A DNA stretch of 64,000 bases, taken from DATAGZ01 sp036263455. GTDB lineage: Bacteria > Pseudomonadota > Alphaproteobacteria > Dongiales > Dongiaceae. Shown here piece after piece: positions 27,216 to 35,249 of this stretch. The notes under the pieces were generated by a model, which searched no databases, was not told where the DNA came from, and saw only the letters and a list, made by a program, of their open reading frames with translations. The stretch spans positions 20,508 to 84,507 of the forward strand of contig DATAGZ010000014.1 in assembly GCA_036263455.1 (NCBI GenBank), in the 5' to 3' direction. The translations under genes were made by a program, and so were the position numbers. Position 1 is the stretch's first letter. Each line of letters opens with the position of its first letter.

Positions 27216-28348
27216 TGCGCGTCTCAGCGCCCCATCGAGACGATCTCTCGCTGTCCCAGAAACTTGGCCGATTGAGTTTTGGCCTCATAGTCCTCGTCGT
27301 GTCGGTAACGCTCGTCGGACTGGCAATGCTGTATTCGGCGGCACACGGCGCAGCCGAGCCATGGATGAGCAAGCAGGCGATCCGTGCGGGTATCGGCATT
27401 GTCATCATGATTGCCATTGCCGTCACCGATATTCGCACATGGGCGCGCTGGTCGTATGCGATATATGCGGTGGCGCTGCTGCTGGTGGTCTATGTCGAGG
27501 TCGCTGGTCAGGTCGGCATGGGCGCGCAACGCTGGATCGACCTGAAATTCCTTCAACTTCAGCCGTCCGAGCTCATGAAGATTGCCTTGATCATGGCGCT
27601 TGCCCGTTATTTCCACGACCTTTCCCTGGACGCGATCGGCAAGCCCACCAGGCTTATCCTGCCAATTTTTCTTGCGATTGTCCCGGCCTTGCTGGTCCTC
27701 AAGCAGCCCGATCTCGGCACGGCGGGGGTATTGTTGTTGGCGGGGGCCAGTGTATTTTTCGTCGCGGGCGTGCGCTGGTGGAAATTTGTTATTGTGCTGA
27801 TGATAGCGCTCGCCGCTTTTCCGATCGCCTGGAACCATATGCGCGATTACCAGAAGAACCGGATCATGACATTTCTCGACCCGGAATCGGACATGCTGGG
27901 CGCGGGCTATCATATCACCCAATCGAAGATCGCACTGGGTTCTGGAGGAATCACGGGCAAGGGCTTTCTGAAAGGCTCGCAAAGCCATCTCGATTTCCTG
28001 CCCGAGCGCCACACCGATTTTATCTTCACCATGTATGCCGAAGAATTCGGCCTGCTCGGCGGTATTGTACTTCTCGCCCTTTACGCCCTGCTGGTTCTCT
28101 ACGGCTATGTCATCGCAAACCGCTCGCGAAGTCATTTCGGGCGCTTGCTCGCGGTGGGGCTGAGCGTTAATCTCTTCCTCTATTTTTCCATCAATACCGC
28201 CATGGTCACAGGCCTGATCCCGGTCGTGGGCGTGCCGCTGCCGCTGGTTTCCTACGGAGGAACGGCGCTCATTGCCGTGCTGGCAGGTTTCGGACTCCTC
28301 ATGTCGGTGAATATTCACCGCGACCAAAAAGTGGGCGGTACCCGATAG
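27215..28348 (+). CDS. rodA: Peptidoglycan glycosyltransferase RodA
   Basis: A 377-aa SEDS protein with about ten TM helices that polymerises glycan strands with PBP2. Signatures are GAQRWIDL, LQPSELMKIALIMALARYF, the large loop with FLPERHTDFIFTMYAEEFG, and GLIPVVGVPLPLVSYGGT. ATG 27215 shares TGATG with the mrdA stop; a GTG one codon earlier (27212) is possible. It is the last gene of the rod operon and converges with the gene at 28352 (3-bp gap). Confidence 0.94.
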   Translation: MRVSAPHRDDLSLSQKLGRLSFGLIVLVVSVTLVGLAMLYSAAHGAAEPWMSKQAIRAGIGIVIMIAIAVTDIRTWARWSYAIYAVALLLVVYVEVAGQVGMGAQRWIDLKFLQLQPSELMKIALIMALARYFHDLSLDAIGKPTRLILPIFLAIVPALLVLKQPDLGTAGVLLLAGASVFFVAGVRWWKFVIVLMIALAAFPIAWNHMRDYQKNRIMTFLDPESDMLGAGYHITQSKIALGSGGITGKGFLKGSQSHLDFLPERHTDFIFTMYAEEFGLLGGIVLLALYALLVLYGYVIANRSRSHFGRLLAVGLSVNLFLYFSINTAMVTGLIPVVGVPLPLVSYGGTALIAVLAGFGLLMSVNIHRDQKVGGTR

Positions 28349-28351
28349 GCC

Positions 28352-30358
28352 CTAGTTTGCCGGTGCGGCGAGCTGAGGCGCCTGGTCCATCGTGCCGAAC
28401 CTAAGTCCTCCAATTTCCGAAAAATCCACGCTGAAGCCGGACAAGCAGTCCGGTCGGGATATCGGGCAGTCGATGCGGAGCCGGACTACCCTCGTCAGAG
28501 GGGCGGCGCGCCCCTCGCGATATTGCTGATAAACTGCCGGTGTGTAGGCCGCCATGATATCCCCATTCGTGCCCAACAAGGGATTGAGGAGGAAACCCGT
28601 CACTCCTAAGGTAGGGAGATATCGATAATTCAGCGTGCGTCCATCCGCAGTGACGATGGAAATGGCATAGTAGGGCGGTTTATAGACGAGGGATATCACT
28701 TCGGAAAGCAAGGAAGGTTCTGGCGTGATCTTCACCCATAGCGGTGCGTTGGTCTGAGGTACGTCCAGCCAGTCGCCGGTTTTGTAGGAAGGTTGGCCCC
28801 CAATCGGTTTGGGGTCGAGAGGGACAGTGCCTTGCGCTCGCTTGAGCACCACATAACCCTTTTCCTGAAGGACCGGAACGTACTGACGGTATATTTCCAG
28901 CTGCGCGAGAGAATCCTCCTGGGCGGGTAAGCGATGATCCGCGATGATGGAGCGGTCATAGACCAGATAGGCAGGAGCCGTCGCGTCGTTGGCAAAAAAG
29001 CGGGCATCTCTTGCAACGATACTGGGTGTCCATGCCGTAAAGGTCGTGACGGAGGGGGTCGGCCGATAGTCAAGACGGTTGTAAAGCATGGGGGCGACTT
29101 GAGAGCCGAGATATCCAATGGTCGCATCACCGACGGTCTTCCGTGTTAAAGGCAGGGACACGCGCCTGCGCTCGGTTCGCAACTGTTGCCGCAGCGAGGC
29201 AACGAAATCCTTCAAATGGGTGAGGGCGTGAAGTTTCTCGGTCATTGAGGCATAACTGGACGTATTAATGAAGCTTAAGGCGTTTATGGATACGGAATTC
29301 AGATAGAATCCGTAGCCGGCGACGAATAAAACCATTAGCTGAATAAAGGATTTGCGCCGGCGTACCGTCGGCGACGTATCCTCCGCAAGCCCCCACAAGA
29401 AAAGAAAAGAGGAGATGACGCAGAAATAAAAGAAAGTCGACACATGCGGATCCATGCTCGCCCTGACAAAGCCATGCTTCCAGGCGGCAAACAGCATGAG
29501 ACATTCAATGGCGGCGACGCAGGCCATGCCAATGAAGGATCGCCGGTTTCCTCTCCTGAATGCAGTGTAGCCGATAGCAAGGAGGCATATACTTGTGGCG
29601 AGAAGACCGAGCGCCAACAGCGTCCCGGACTCATATGAACCTGACGTGTCGCTATAACCTTGCGAAAAGCGCACCGCGCTGGAAAAGAAGCTCCACAGGT
29701 TTAGCGGAGACTGCTTGCATGCTACCCATAAGACAAAAAAGGACAAGGCGAATGAGGCGACATCGGTCAATGCCTCTTTAGCCTGGCTTTTGCTAAGGCG
29801 GTAGAACGCCGATAGGACTACGCTAAAAACTGCGGTGAAAAGATAGATGCCCTTCGTCAAGGCCAGCGCGCCAAGAATGATGCAGGCAGATGTTCTTATC
29901 GTCCTGGACGTCGTCTCTCGAAACAGCTCTAGCGCGGCAAGCAGGGCCAGGATGGCGGGAATAAGATCTTCATCATGGTAATACCACAATGAAAAAAGAA
30001 ACAGCGCATTCACCCAAAACGGCTTAGGGAGTCGGATAAAGCGAACGGCGAAAAAAGCCAGCGCTAGCGCCAGAAGGCCGACGCCGATGATCTTTTGAAG
30101 GTCGAAGAACCCAGAAAAGAGTTGGGGAAAAGTAATGAAGCCTAGAGGACCGCTATTGAAAATAAGGTCACTGCCATGCTGGAGACCTCGTTTGATCCAA
30201 TAAGCCGAGGCGGCTTCATATCCACTATCGGGCGCCTGCAGGGCCGGCACCCAAGCTGGCAGTATGAGCACCACGAAAAAGAGGGTAAGTATCAACAGCG
30301 CCGAAAGGATTTTCCCAAAAGTAATGCGATGCAGGTTGAGTCTTGATGCGCTCGGCAT
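28352..30358 (-). CDS. Large polytopic membrane protein of unknown function (GT-C-like layout)
   Basis: A 668-aa protein with about nine to eleven hydrophobic helices over residues 15-355 and a soluble, probably periplasmic C-terminal domain (about 375-668). The first periplasmic loop after TM1 contains APDSGYE, reminiscent of the acidic loop of GT-C glycosyltransferases, and YYHDEDL occurs in a later loop. No firm family match is made. The gene stands alone between convergent rodA and tRNA-Lys, and is somewhat richer in A+T than its neighbours. An envelope polysaccharide role is a guess. Confidence 0.65.
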   Translation of the reverse strand: MPSASRLNLHRITFGKILSALLILTLFFVVLILPAWVPALQAPDSGYEAASAYWIKRGLQHGSDLIFNSGPLGFITFPQLFSGFFDLQKIIGVGLLALALAFFAVRFIRLPKPFWVNALFLFSLWYYHDEDLIPAILALLAALELFRETTSRTIRTSACIILGALALTKGIYLFTAVFSVVLSAFYRLSKSQAKEALTDVASFALSFFVLWVACKQSPLNLWSFFSSAVRFSQGYSDTSGSYESGTLLALGLLATSICLLAIGYTAFRRGNRRSFIGMACVAAIECLMLFAAWKHGFVRASMDPHVSTFFYFCVISSFLFLWGLAEDTSPTVRRRKSFIQLMVLFVAGYGFYLNSVSINALSFINTSSYASMTEKLHALTHLKDFVASLRQQLRTERRRVSLPLTRKTVGDATIGYLGSQVAPMLYNRLDYRPTPSVTTFTAWTPSIVARDARFFANDATAPAYLVYDRSIIADHRLPAQEDSLAQLEIYRQYVPVLQEKGYVVLKRAQGTVPLDPKPIGGQPSYKTGDWLDVPQTNAPLWVKITPEPSLLSEVISLVYKPPYYAISIVTADGRTLNYRYLPTLGVTGFLLNPLLGTNGDIMAAYTPAVYQQYREGRAAPLTRVVRLRIDCPISRPDCLSGFSVDFSEIGGLRFGTMDQAPQLAAPAN

Positions 30359-30418
30359 GCTTTGTCTCCTGCGCGGTTTCTAGGGCAATACACACGACCA
30401 TGCAACGGCGGCTACGAT

Positions 30419-30446
30419 TTGACTCAGGCCGGGTCATCCGCTATAG
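30419..30446 (+). promoter_or_regulatory. Sigma-70 promoter of tRNA-Lys
   Basis: TTGACT, 16-nt spacer, CTATAG, ending 13 nt before the tRNA. The -10 lies inside the 12-bp palindrome CCGCTATAGCGG. Confidence 0.65.
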
Positions 30447-30459
30447 CGGCATCCTTCGA

Positions 30460-30535
<76 letters not shown>

Positions 30536-30555
30536 AATCCCTTATCCATATCAAA

Positions 30556-30656
30556 GGCGTATCCGTTAATGGCGGATACGCCATTCCGCGCGTGATAATT
30601 ATGTCTTTGGGGGCGGGGCGTTCCCTTCTTCCGGGGGGGTCAGAGGGGAACGCCCC
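30556..30656. repeat. Two strong stem-loops downstream of tRNA-Lys
   Basis: First stem: GGCGTATCCG (30556-30565) with CGGATACGCC (30573-30582). Second stem: GGGGCGTTCCC (30615-30625) with GGGAACGCCCC (30646-30656). Neither has a T-run, so they are not classical terminators, though the first could stop or process the tRNA transcript. The stretch between them and about 30715 is G/C-biased and has a further CCGGAG/CTCCGG pair. Confidence 0.6.
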
Positions 30657-30715
30657 AGGCGCGCCAACCGCACAGGTGCCGGAGAGGGGGGAGGAACCTC
30701 CGGCTGGGTGCGCGC

Positions 30716-30898
30716 CTACTCCTGTCTGGCGCGGGCGCGCAGGACCGTGGAGCCCTTTCTCGCCGGCACGATGATGAGTGGCCGTAAATTGGTTTCCGGC
30801 ATCCTGCCGGGAATCTGAAGGATTTTTCCTAAAAAACGCTTCCATTGATTGGCGCCCTGAGAGCTTGCGCCCTGCATTTCACGGTTGCGCTCGATCAT
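30716..30898 (-). CDS. Small basic hypothetical protein, 60 aa
   Basis: The ATG at 30898 follows an excellent GGAGGAAACA ribosome site, which is the main reason to call it. The 60-aa product is basic (MIERNREMQG at the start, PARKGSTVLRARARQE at the end), has no signal peptide or membrane segment, and resembles no family I know. It is divergent from the aspartate aminotransferase gene. Upstream in-frame ATG 30952 lacks a ribosome site. Confidence 0.5.
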   Translation of the reverse strand: MIERNREMQGASSQGANQWKRFLGKILQIPGRMPETNLRPLIIVPARKGSTVLRARARQE

Positions 30899-31009
30899 TG
30901 TTTCCTCCCACTCGATGGCTGGGTAAACCCCAGTGGCGGAGATATGTTCCATATGTTGCAGTGCGAATTTTTCGTGGCTACAGTGGTGGCTCCGTAGGGA
31001 GATGAAATT

Positions 31010-32221
31010 ATGGCTTTTTTAGCCAAGAGATTAAAACGGATCAAACCGTCACCAACGATTGCCGTGACCCAGCGGGCGCGTCAGCTCAAGGCCGAAGGAA
31101 AAGACATCATCGGCCTGGGTGCGGGCGAGCCGGATTTCGATACGCCCGACCATATCAAGGAGGCAGCAATCGCGGCGATGCGCCGGGGCGAGACGAAATA
31201 TACCGACGTGGATGGGACGCCTGCCCTGAAAGAAGCCATCGTGGCGAAATTCGCGCGTGAAAACCGGCTGAGCTATGCCCCCGACCAGATCACCGTCGGA
31301 ACTGGCGGCAAACAGGTGATCTTCAATGCCCTTTTTGCCACACTCGAAGCGGGAGACGAGATCATCGTGCCTGCTCCCTATTGGGTATCCTATACCGATA
31401 TCGCGCTGCTGGCAGATGCCAAGCCCATAGCGGTCGGGGCGGGACCTAAGCAAAAATTCAAGATCACGCCAGAGGACCTCGAGCGCGCCATCACCCCACG
31501 CACCAAATGGATCATCCTGAACAGCCCCAATAACCCTACCGGCGCGGCCTATGACCGTGCGGAAATGAAAGCACTGACCGAGGTTATCCTCCGTCATCCG
31601 CAGGTCTGGGTGCTCACCGACGACATGTACGAGCACCTGCTTTATGACGACAGGGAGTTCGTCACGCCCGCCGAGGTCGAGCCGGGCCTTTATGACCGCA
31701 CCCTGACGGTGAACGGCGTCTCCAAGGCCTATTGCATGACCGGCTGGCGCATTGGCTATGCGGGCGGCCCGCGGCCTTTGATCAAGGCCATCGCCAAGGT
31801 CCAATCGCAATCGACCACCAATCCCAGCTCGATTTCTCAGGCCGCCGCGGCAGCCGCCCTCACGGGTCCACAGGATTTCATCGTCGCGCATAACCGGGCC
31901 TTTTCCCGCCGTCGCGACGCGATCGTCGATCTGATCAACCGCGCACCCGGCCTGCGCTGCCACCGGCCCGATGGGGCATTTTATGTCTTTGCCTCCTGCG
32001 CCGGCGCCATCGGTAAAGTCACGCCTCAAGGAAAAAGGATCGAAAATGACGACGATTTCGTGACCTATCTGTTGGAGGAAGAGGGCGTCGCGGCCGTCCA
32101 AGGTTCCGCCTTCGGGTTTTCGCCGTTTTTTCGGATCTCCTACGCGACGGAAGATAGCGTGCTCATCGAGGCGGGTCGGCGGATCGTCCGCGCCTGCGAG
32201 AAGCTGGAGGAAGCAAAATGA
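31010..32221 (+). CDS. aatA: Pyridoxal-phosphate aspartate aminotransferase (class I)
   Basis: A 403-aa cytoplasmic aminotransferase that exchanges the amino group between aspartate and 2-oxoglutarate; some members also act on prephenate. Typical signs are AGEPDFDTP at the start, NSPNNPTGAAYD, LTDDMYEHLLYD, the PLP lysine Lys239 in VSKAYCMTGWRIGY, and the arginine in FRISYAT. The start has GGGAGATGAAATT upstream. Its stop overlaps the dps start (ATGA), an unusual but clear coupling. Confidence 0.92.
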   Translation: MAFLAKRLKRIKPSPTIAVTQRARQLKAEGKDIIGLGAGEPDFDTPDHIKEAAIAAMRRGETKYTDVDGTPALKEAIVAKFARENRLSYAPDQITVGTGGKQVIFNALFATLEAGDEIIVPAPYWVSYTDIALLADAKPIAVGAGPKQKFKITPEDLERAITPRTKWIILNSPNNPTGAAYDRAEMKALTEVILRHPQVWVLTDDMYEHLLYDDREFVTPAEVEPGLYDRTLTVNGVSKAYCMTGWRIGYAGGPRPLIKAIAKVQSQSTTNPSSISQAAAAAALTGPQDFIVAHNRAFSRRRDAIVDLINRAPGLRCHRPDGAFYVFASCAGAIGKVTPQGKRIENDDDFVTYLLEEEGVAAVQGSAFGFSPFFRISYATEDSVLIEAGRRIVRACEKLEEAK

Positions 32222-32697
32222 ACAAAGCCGCCAAGATTGACATCGGCATCGACGAGCAAGATCGCAAGATGATTGCCGACGGCCTCGGCAGAGTGCTCGC
32301 CGATACCTATACGCTTTATCTCAAGACGCACAATTTTCACTGGAACGTGACGGGGCCGATGTTCTCGACGCTGCATTTGATGTTCGAGACGCAATATACC
32401 GAGCTTGCTACGGCGGTCGACCTGATCGCCGAGCGCATCCGGGCTCTGGGATTTCCGGCTCCGGCGGGCTTCTCGGTCTATGCGAAATTATCGCGTATCG
32501 AGGAGGAAACCGGGGTTCCGTCGGCCCAGGAGATGATCCGCCAGTTAACCGAGGGCCAGGAGGCGGTGGCGCGCACCGCGCGCGAGCTTTTCCCGATGCT
32601 TGACAAGGTCAATGACCAGCCGACCGCGGACCTCCTGACCCAGCGCCTCCAGGTGCATGAAAAGAATGCGTGGATGCTGCGCAGTTTGCTGGAATAG
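32218..32697 (+). CDS. dps: Dps family ferritin-like protein
   Basis: A 159-aa four-helix-bundle protein forming a 12-mer shell that oxidises and stores iron with peroxide and protects DNA. The ferroxidase pattern is complete: HNFHWNVTG (His41), STLHLMFETQY (His53) and VDLIAERI (Asp68, Glu72). The N-terminal tail has few lysines, so DNA binding is uncertain. Translated together with the aminotransferase gene (4-bp overlap). Confidence 0.92.
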   Translation: MNKAAKIDIGIDEQDRKMIADGLGRVLADTYTLYLKTHNFHWNVTGPMFSTLHLMFETQYTELATAVDLIAERIRALGFPAPAGFSVYAKLSRIEEETGVPSAQEMIRQLTEGQEAVARTARELFPMLDKVNDQPTADLLTQRLQVHEKNAWMLRSLLE

Positions 32698-32757
32698 TTC
32701 ACTGAACCGTGACTTGCGCGCCGCCCGGGACCGGCGCATTCTGGGGGTGGAGGCGAT

Positions 32758-33714
32758 ATGCTGATCAAGACGAAGCGGGGCTGGAAAATTCCCGAGAGCG
32801 CCGCGACCCCAGAACATGTCTTCTGGAACAGGCGGACCTTCATGGGTGCGGCCGCCGGCTTGGGGGCGATTCTTGCCGCGCCGCGGCTGTCCATCGCGGC
32901 GGATACCGACCCGTCGGCACCCCTGTATCCAGTCAAGCGCAGTCCGCGGTTCACCCTCGATCGTCCGGTCACGGCCGCCGAATTGACCACGCAATACAAT
33001 AACTACTACGAGTTCGGTTCACATAAACATATTGCTGAATACGCACAGGCTTTGCCGATCCGACCATGGGTCCTGACGATCGACGGCATGGTCGAGAAGC
33101 CCTTTCAGATCGGAATTGACGATCTCCTCAAGCGCATGCCGCTCGAAGAACGGCTCTATCGGCATCGCTGCGTCGAGCGGTGGGCGATGGCGGTGCCGTG
33201 GAGCGGGTTTGCCCTCAAGGAACTGGTGGCGCTCGCCAAGCCGCTCTCCGGCGCTAAATATGTCCGCTTCGAATCCTTCAACAAGCCGGAAGTGGCGGAA
33301 AGCCAGTTACAGGATTGGTATCCCTGGCCCTACGTTGAAGGCTTGACGCTGGAAGAGGCGACGAACGATCTTTCCTTCATGGTGACGGGCATGTATGGCA
33401 AGCCGGTTCCCAAGCAGAACGGCGCACCCCTGCGCCTCGCCTTGCCGTGGAAGTACGGTTTTAAATCGGCCAAGGGCATTGTGAAGGTCAGTTTTACCGC
33501 GGACAGGCCGCAGAGTTTCTGGCAGAACGTCGACGGGGCGGAATATGGCTTCTGGGCCAACATAAATCCCGACGTGCCTCATGCCCGCTGGAGCCAGGCC
33601 GAGGAACAGGTCCTGGGAGAAAAGGACATCCGTCCCACCAAGCTTTTCAACGGCTATGGCGAATACGTGGCCGCTCTCTATAAAAATATGCAGGGCGAGG
33701 ATCTCTACCACTAA
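32758..33714 (+). CDS. msrP: Protein-methionine-sulfoxide reductase catalytic subunit MsrP
   Basis: A 318-aa periplasmic molybdopterin enzyme that repairs oxidised methionines in envelope proteins. A Tat signal NRRTFMGAAAG (24-34) precedes cleavage near Ala47-Ala48. The molybdenum ligand is Cys138 in YRHRCVERWAMAVPW. The C-terminal FWANINPDVPHARWSQA region is family-typical. The haem partner MsrQ usually follows in an operon but is not in this window; a convergent decarboxylase gene follows instead. Confidence 0.92.
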   Translation: MLIKTKRGWKIPESAATPEHVFWNRRTFMGAAAGLGAILAAPRLSIAADTDPSAPLYPVKRSPRFTLDRPVTAAELTTQYNNYYEFGSHKHIAEYAQALPIRPWVLTIDGMVEKPFQIGIDDLLKRMPLEERLYRHRCVERWAMAVPWSGFALKELVALAKPLSGAKYVRFESFNKPEVAESQLQDWYPWPYVEGLTLEEATNDLSFMVTGMYGKPVPKQNGAPLRLALPWKYGFKSAKGIVKVSFTADRPQSFWQNVDGAEYGFWANINPDVPHARWSQAEEQVLGEKDIRPTKLFNGYGEYVAALYKNMQGEDLYH

Positions 33715-33770
33715 GGGGGGAGGCGACCCGCCTGCGCTCCCCTAACCCGAGCCCGCCATAAAGGGATTGG

Positions 33771-34898
33771 CTACACGCAGTAGGTCTTGAGCGGGGCGAA
33801 GCCGTTGAACCCCACCGTGGAGTAGGTGCTGGTATAGGCGCCGGCCGAGAGAATCTGCACCTTGTCGCCGATAGCAAGATCGAGCGGGAGGTCATAATCG
33901 GTATGTTCATAGAGAATATCCGCGCTATCGCAGGTCGGCCCTGCCAGGGTCACCGGTCCGCGCGCGCTCGCGTCGCGTTCCGTCCGCAGGGCATACTTAA
34001 TGGCATCCCCGATGGTTTCGAACAAACCGGTAAACCTGCCGACATCGAGATAGACCCACCGCCTGTCATTCTGCGCCTTCTGAGAGATGAGGACCACTTC
34101 GCTCTGGACAATGCCTGCTTCCGCCACCAGCGCGCGGCCGGGTTCGATCAGAATATCCGGCAAGCGGTTACCGAATGCGGCGGTGACCGCCGCCATGATG
34201 ACATCCGCGTAGATTGAAAAAGCCTTGATGTCGCTCCGATAGCGACTGGGAAAGCCGCCACCCAGATTGATCATGCGCAGCTCGATGCCTTCCTGGGCAA
34301 GGGCGGCAAAGAGCGTGGAAACGGTCGCGATGGCCTTCTGCCATTGCGCGGGATCGCTTTGCTGGGACCCTACGTGAAATGAAAAGCCGCTGGGATCCAA
34401 TCCCTGCGCTCGCGCCTTTTTCATGAGAGTCAATGCCATGGCGTGGTCGCAGCCAAATTTATAATTGAGCGGCCATTCCGCGCCCTCGCTATCCACGAGC
34501 AGGCGGCAGAAAACCTGCGACCCGGGCGCGAGGCGGGCGAGCTTGTCGAGCTCGGCCTCGCTATCGAAGGCATAAAGCCGCACCCCCAACGCATAAGCGC
34601 GCGCGATATCCCGTTCCTTCTTGATCGTATTGCCGTACGAAATGCGTTCGGGCGGGACCCCTTGAGCGAGGCAGAGCTCAATCTCCCCCATGCTGGCCGT
34701 ATCGAAACGCGATCCCAGGCGGTGGAGCGTCGCAATGATTTCCGGCAATGGATTGGCCTTGACCGCGTAGTAAATTGACGCGAGCGGCAAATGGGCCGCC
34801 ATTTCCCGATAGGATTTCTCGACCACGGTCAGGTCCACGACGAGACACGGCGTTTCGGGTTGACGTTCGGCGAGAAAGCGGGTGATTCTTTCGGTCAT
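33771..34898 (-). CDS. Ornithine/lysine decarboxylase, PLP fold type III
   Basis: A 375-aa alanine-racemase-fold decarboxylase producing putrescine (or cadaverine). PLP Lys47 is in YYAVKANP, the glycine-rich phosphate loop is NLGGGFPSRY, EPGRALVAEAG follows, and the active-site cysteine from the neighbouring subunit is in GPTCDSADIL. This is the group typical of alphaproteobacteria; ornithine versus lysine preference cannot be read safely. It stands alone, converging with msrP and followed upstream by tRNA-Leu on the same strand. Confidence 0.9.
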   Translation of the reverse strand: MTERITRFLAERQPETPCLVVDLTVVEKSYREMAAHLPLASIYYAVKANPLPEIIATLHRLGSRFDTASMGEIELCLAQGVPPERISYGNTIKKERDIARAYALGVRLYAFDSEAELDKLARLAPGSQVFCRLLVDSEGAEWPLNYKFGCDHAMALTLMKKARAQGLDPSGFSFHVGSQQSDPAQWQKAIATVSTLFAALAQEGIELRMINLGGGFPSRYRSDIKAFSIYADVIMAAVTAAFGNRLPDILIEPGRALVAEAGIVQSEVVLISQKAQNDRRWVYLDVGRFTGLFETIGDAIKYALRTERDASARGPVTLAGPTCDSADILYEHTDYDLPLDLAIGDKVQILSAGAYTSTYSTVGFNGFAPLKTYCV

Positions 34899-34952
34899 GA
34901 GAGATCCTTCTGCAGGCCCTCATACACCGAAGAAATAAAAAAACAACTAGAA

Positions 34953-35039
34953 TGGTGCCCCTGGCCGGAATCGAACCAGCACGGCCGTAAGGCCACTTGA
35001 TTTTGAGTCAAGCGCGTCTACCAGTTCCGCCACAGAGGC
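34953..35039 (-). tRNA. tRNA-Leu (CAA)
   Basis: The complement is an 87-nt class II tRNA with encoded CCA: acceptor GCCTCTG/CAGGGGC, anticodon loop in CTTGACTCAAAATCAAG (CAA), a long variable arm (TGGCCTTACGGCC) and T-arm GGTTCGATTCC. A T-rich stretch follows the 3' end. Confidence 0.95.
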
Positions 35040-35249
35040 ACTGCGCCGCATCCCCAAAATGGGGAGGTAGAGCGCCGAATCATAGCGCTTTTTTTTGCCT
35101 TGGCAAGCCGGCTGATGCGTGGTTCGCGCCGCAATTGAAAAAGCGCGATCTAGACCCGATCAAGCCGGAGCAGTGGGAACGGCGATGGCAACCGATCCAC
35201 GTCCATTTTGCTTTTTGAGCGACGCGGCGCCTTCTTGCTATAAGGAATC

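Noticed and set aside
35071..35096. AGCGC/GCGCT stem with a T-run, terminator-like on the plus strand
   Set aside because: No plus-strand gene lies upstream that it could terminate; the stem is only 5 bp with a 9-nt loop.
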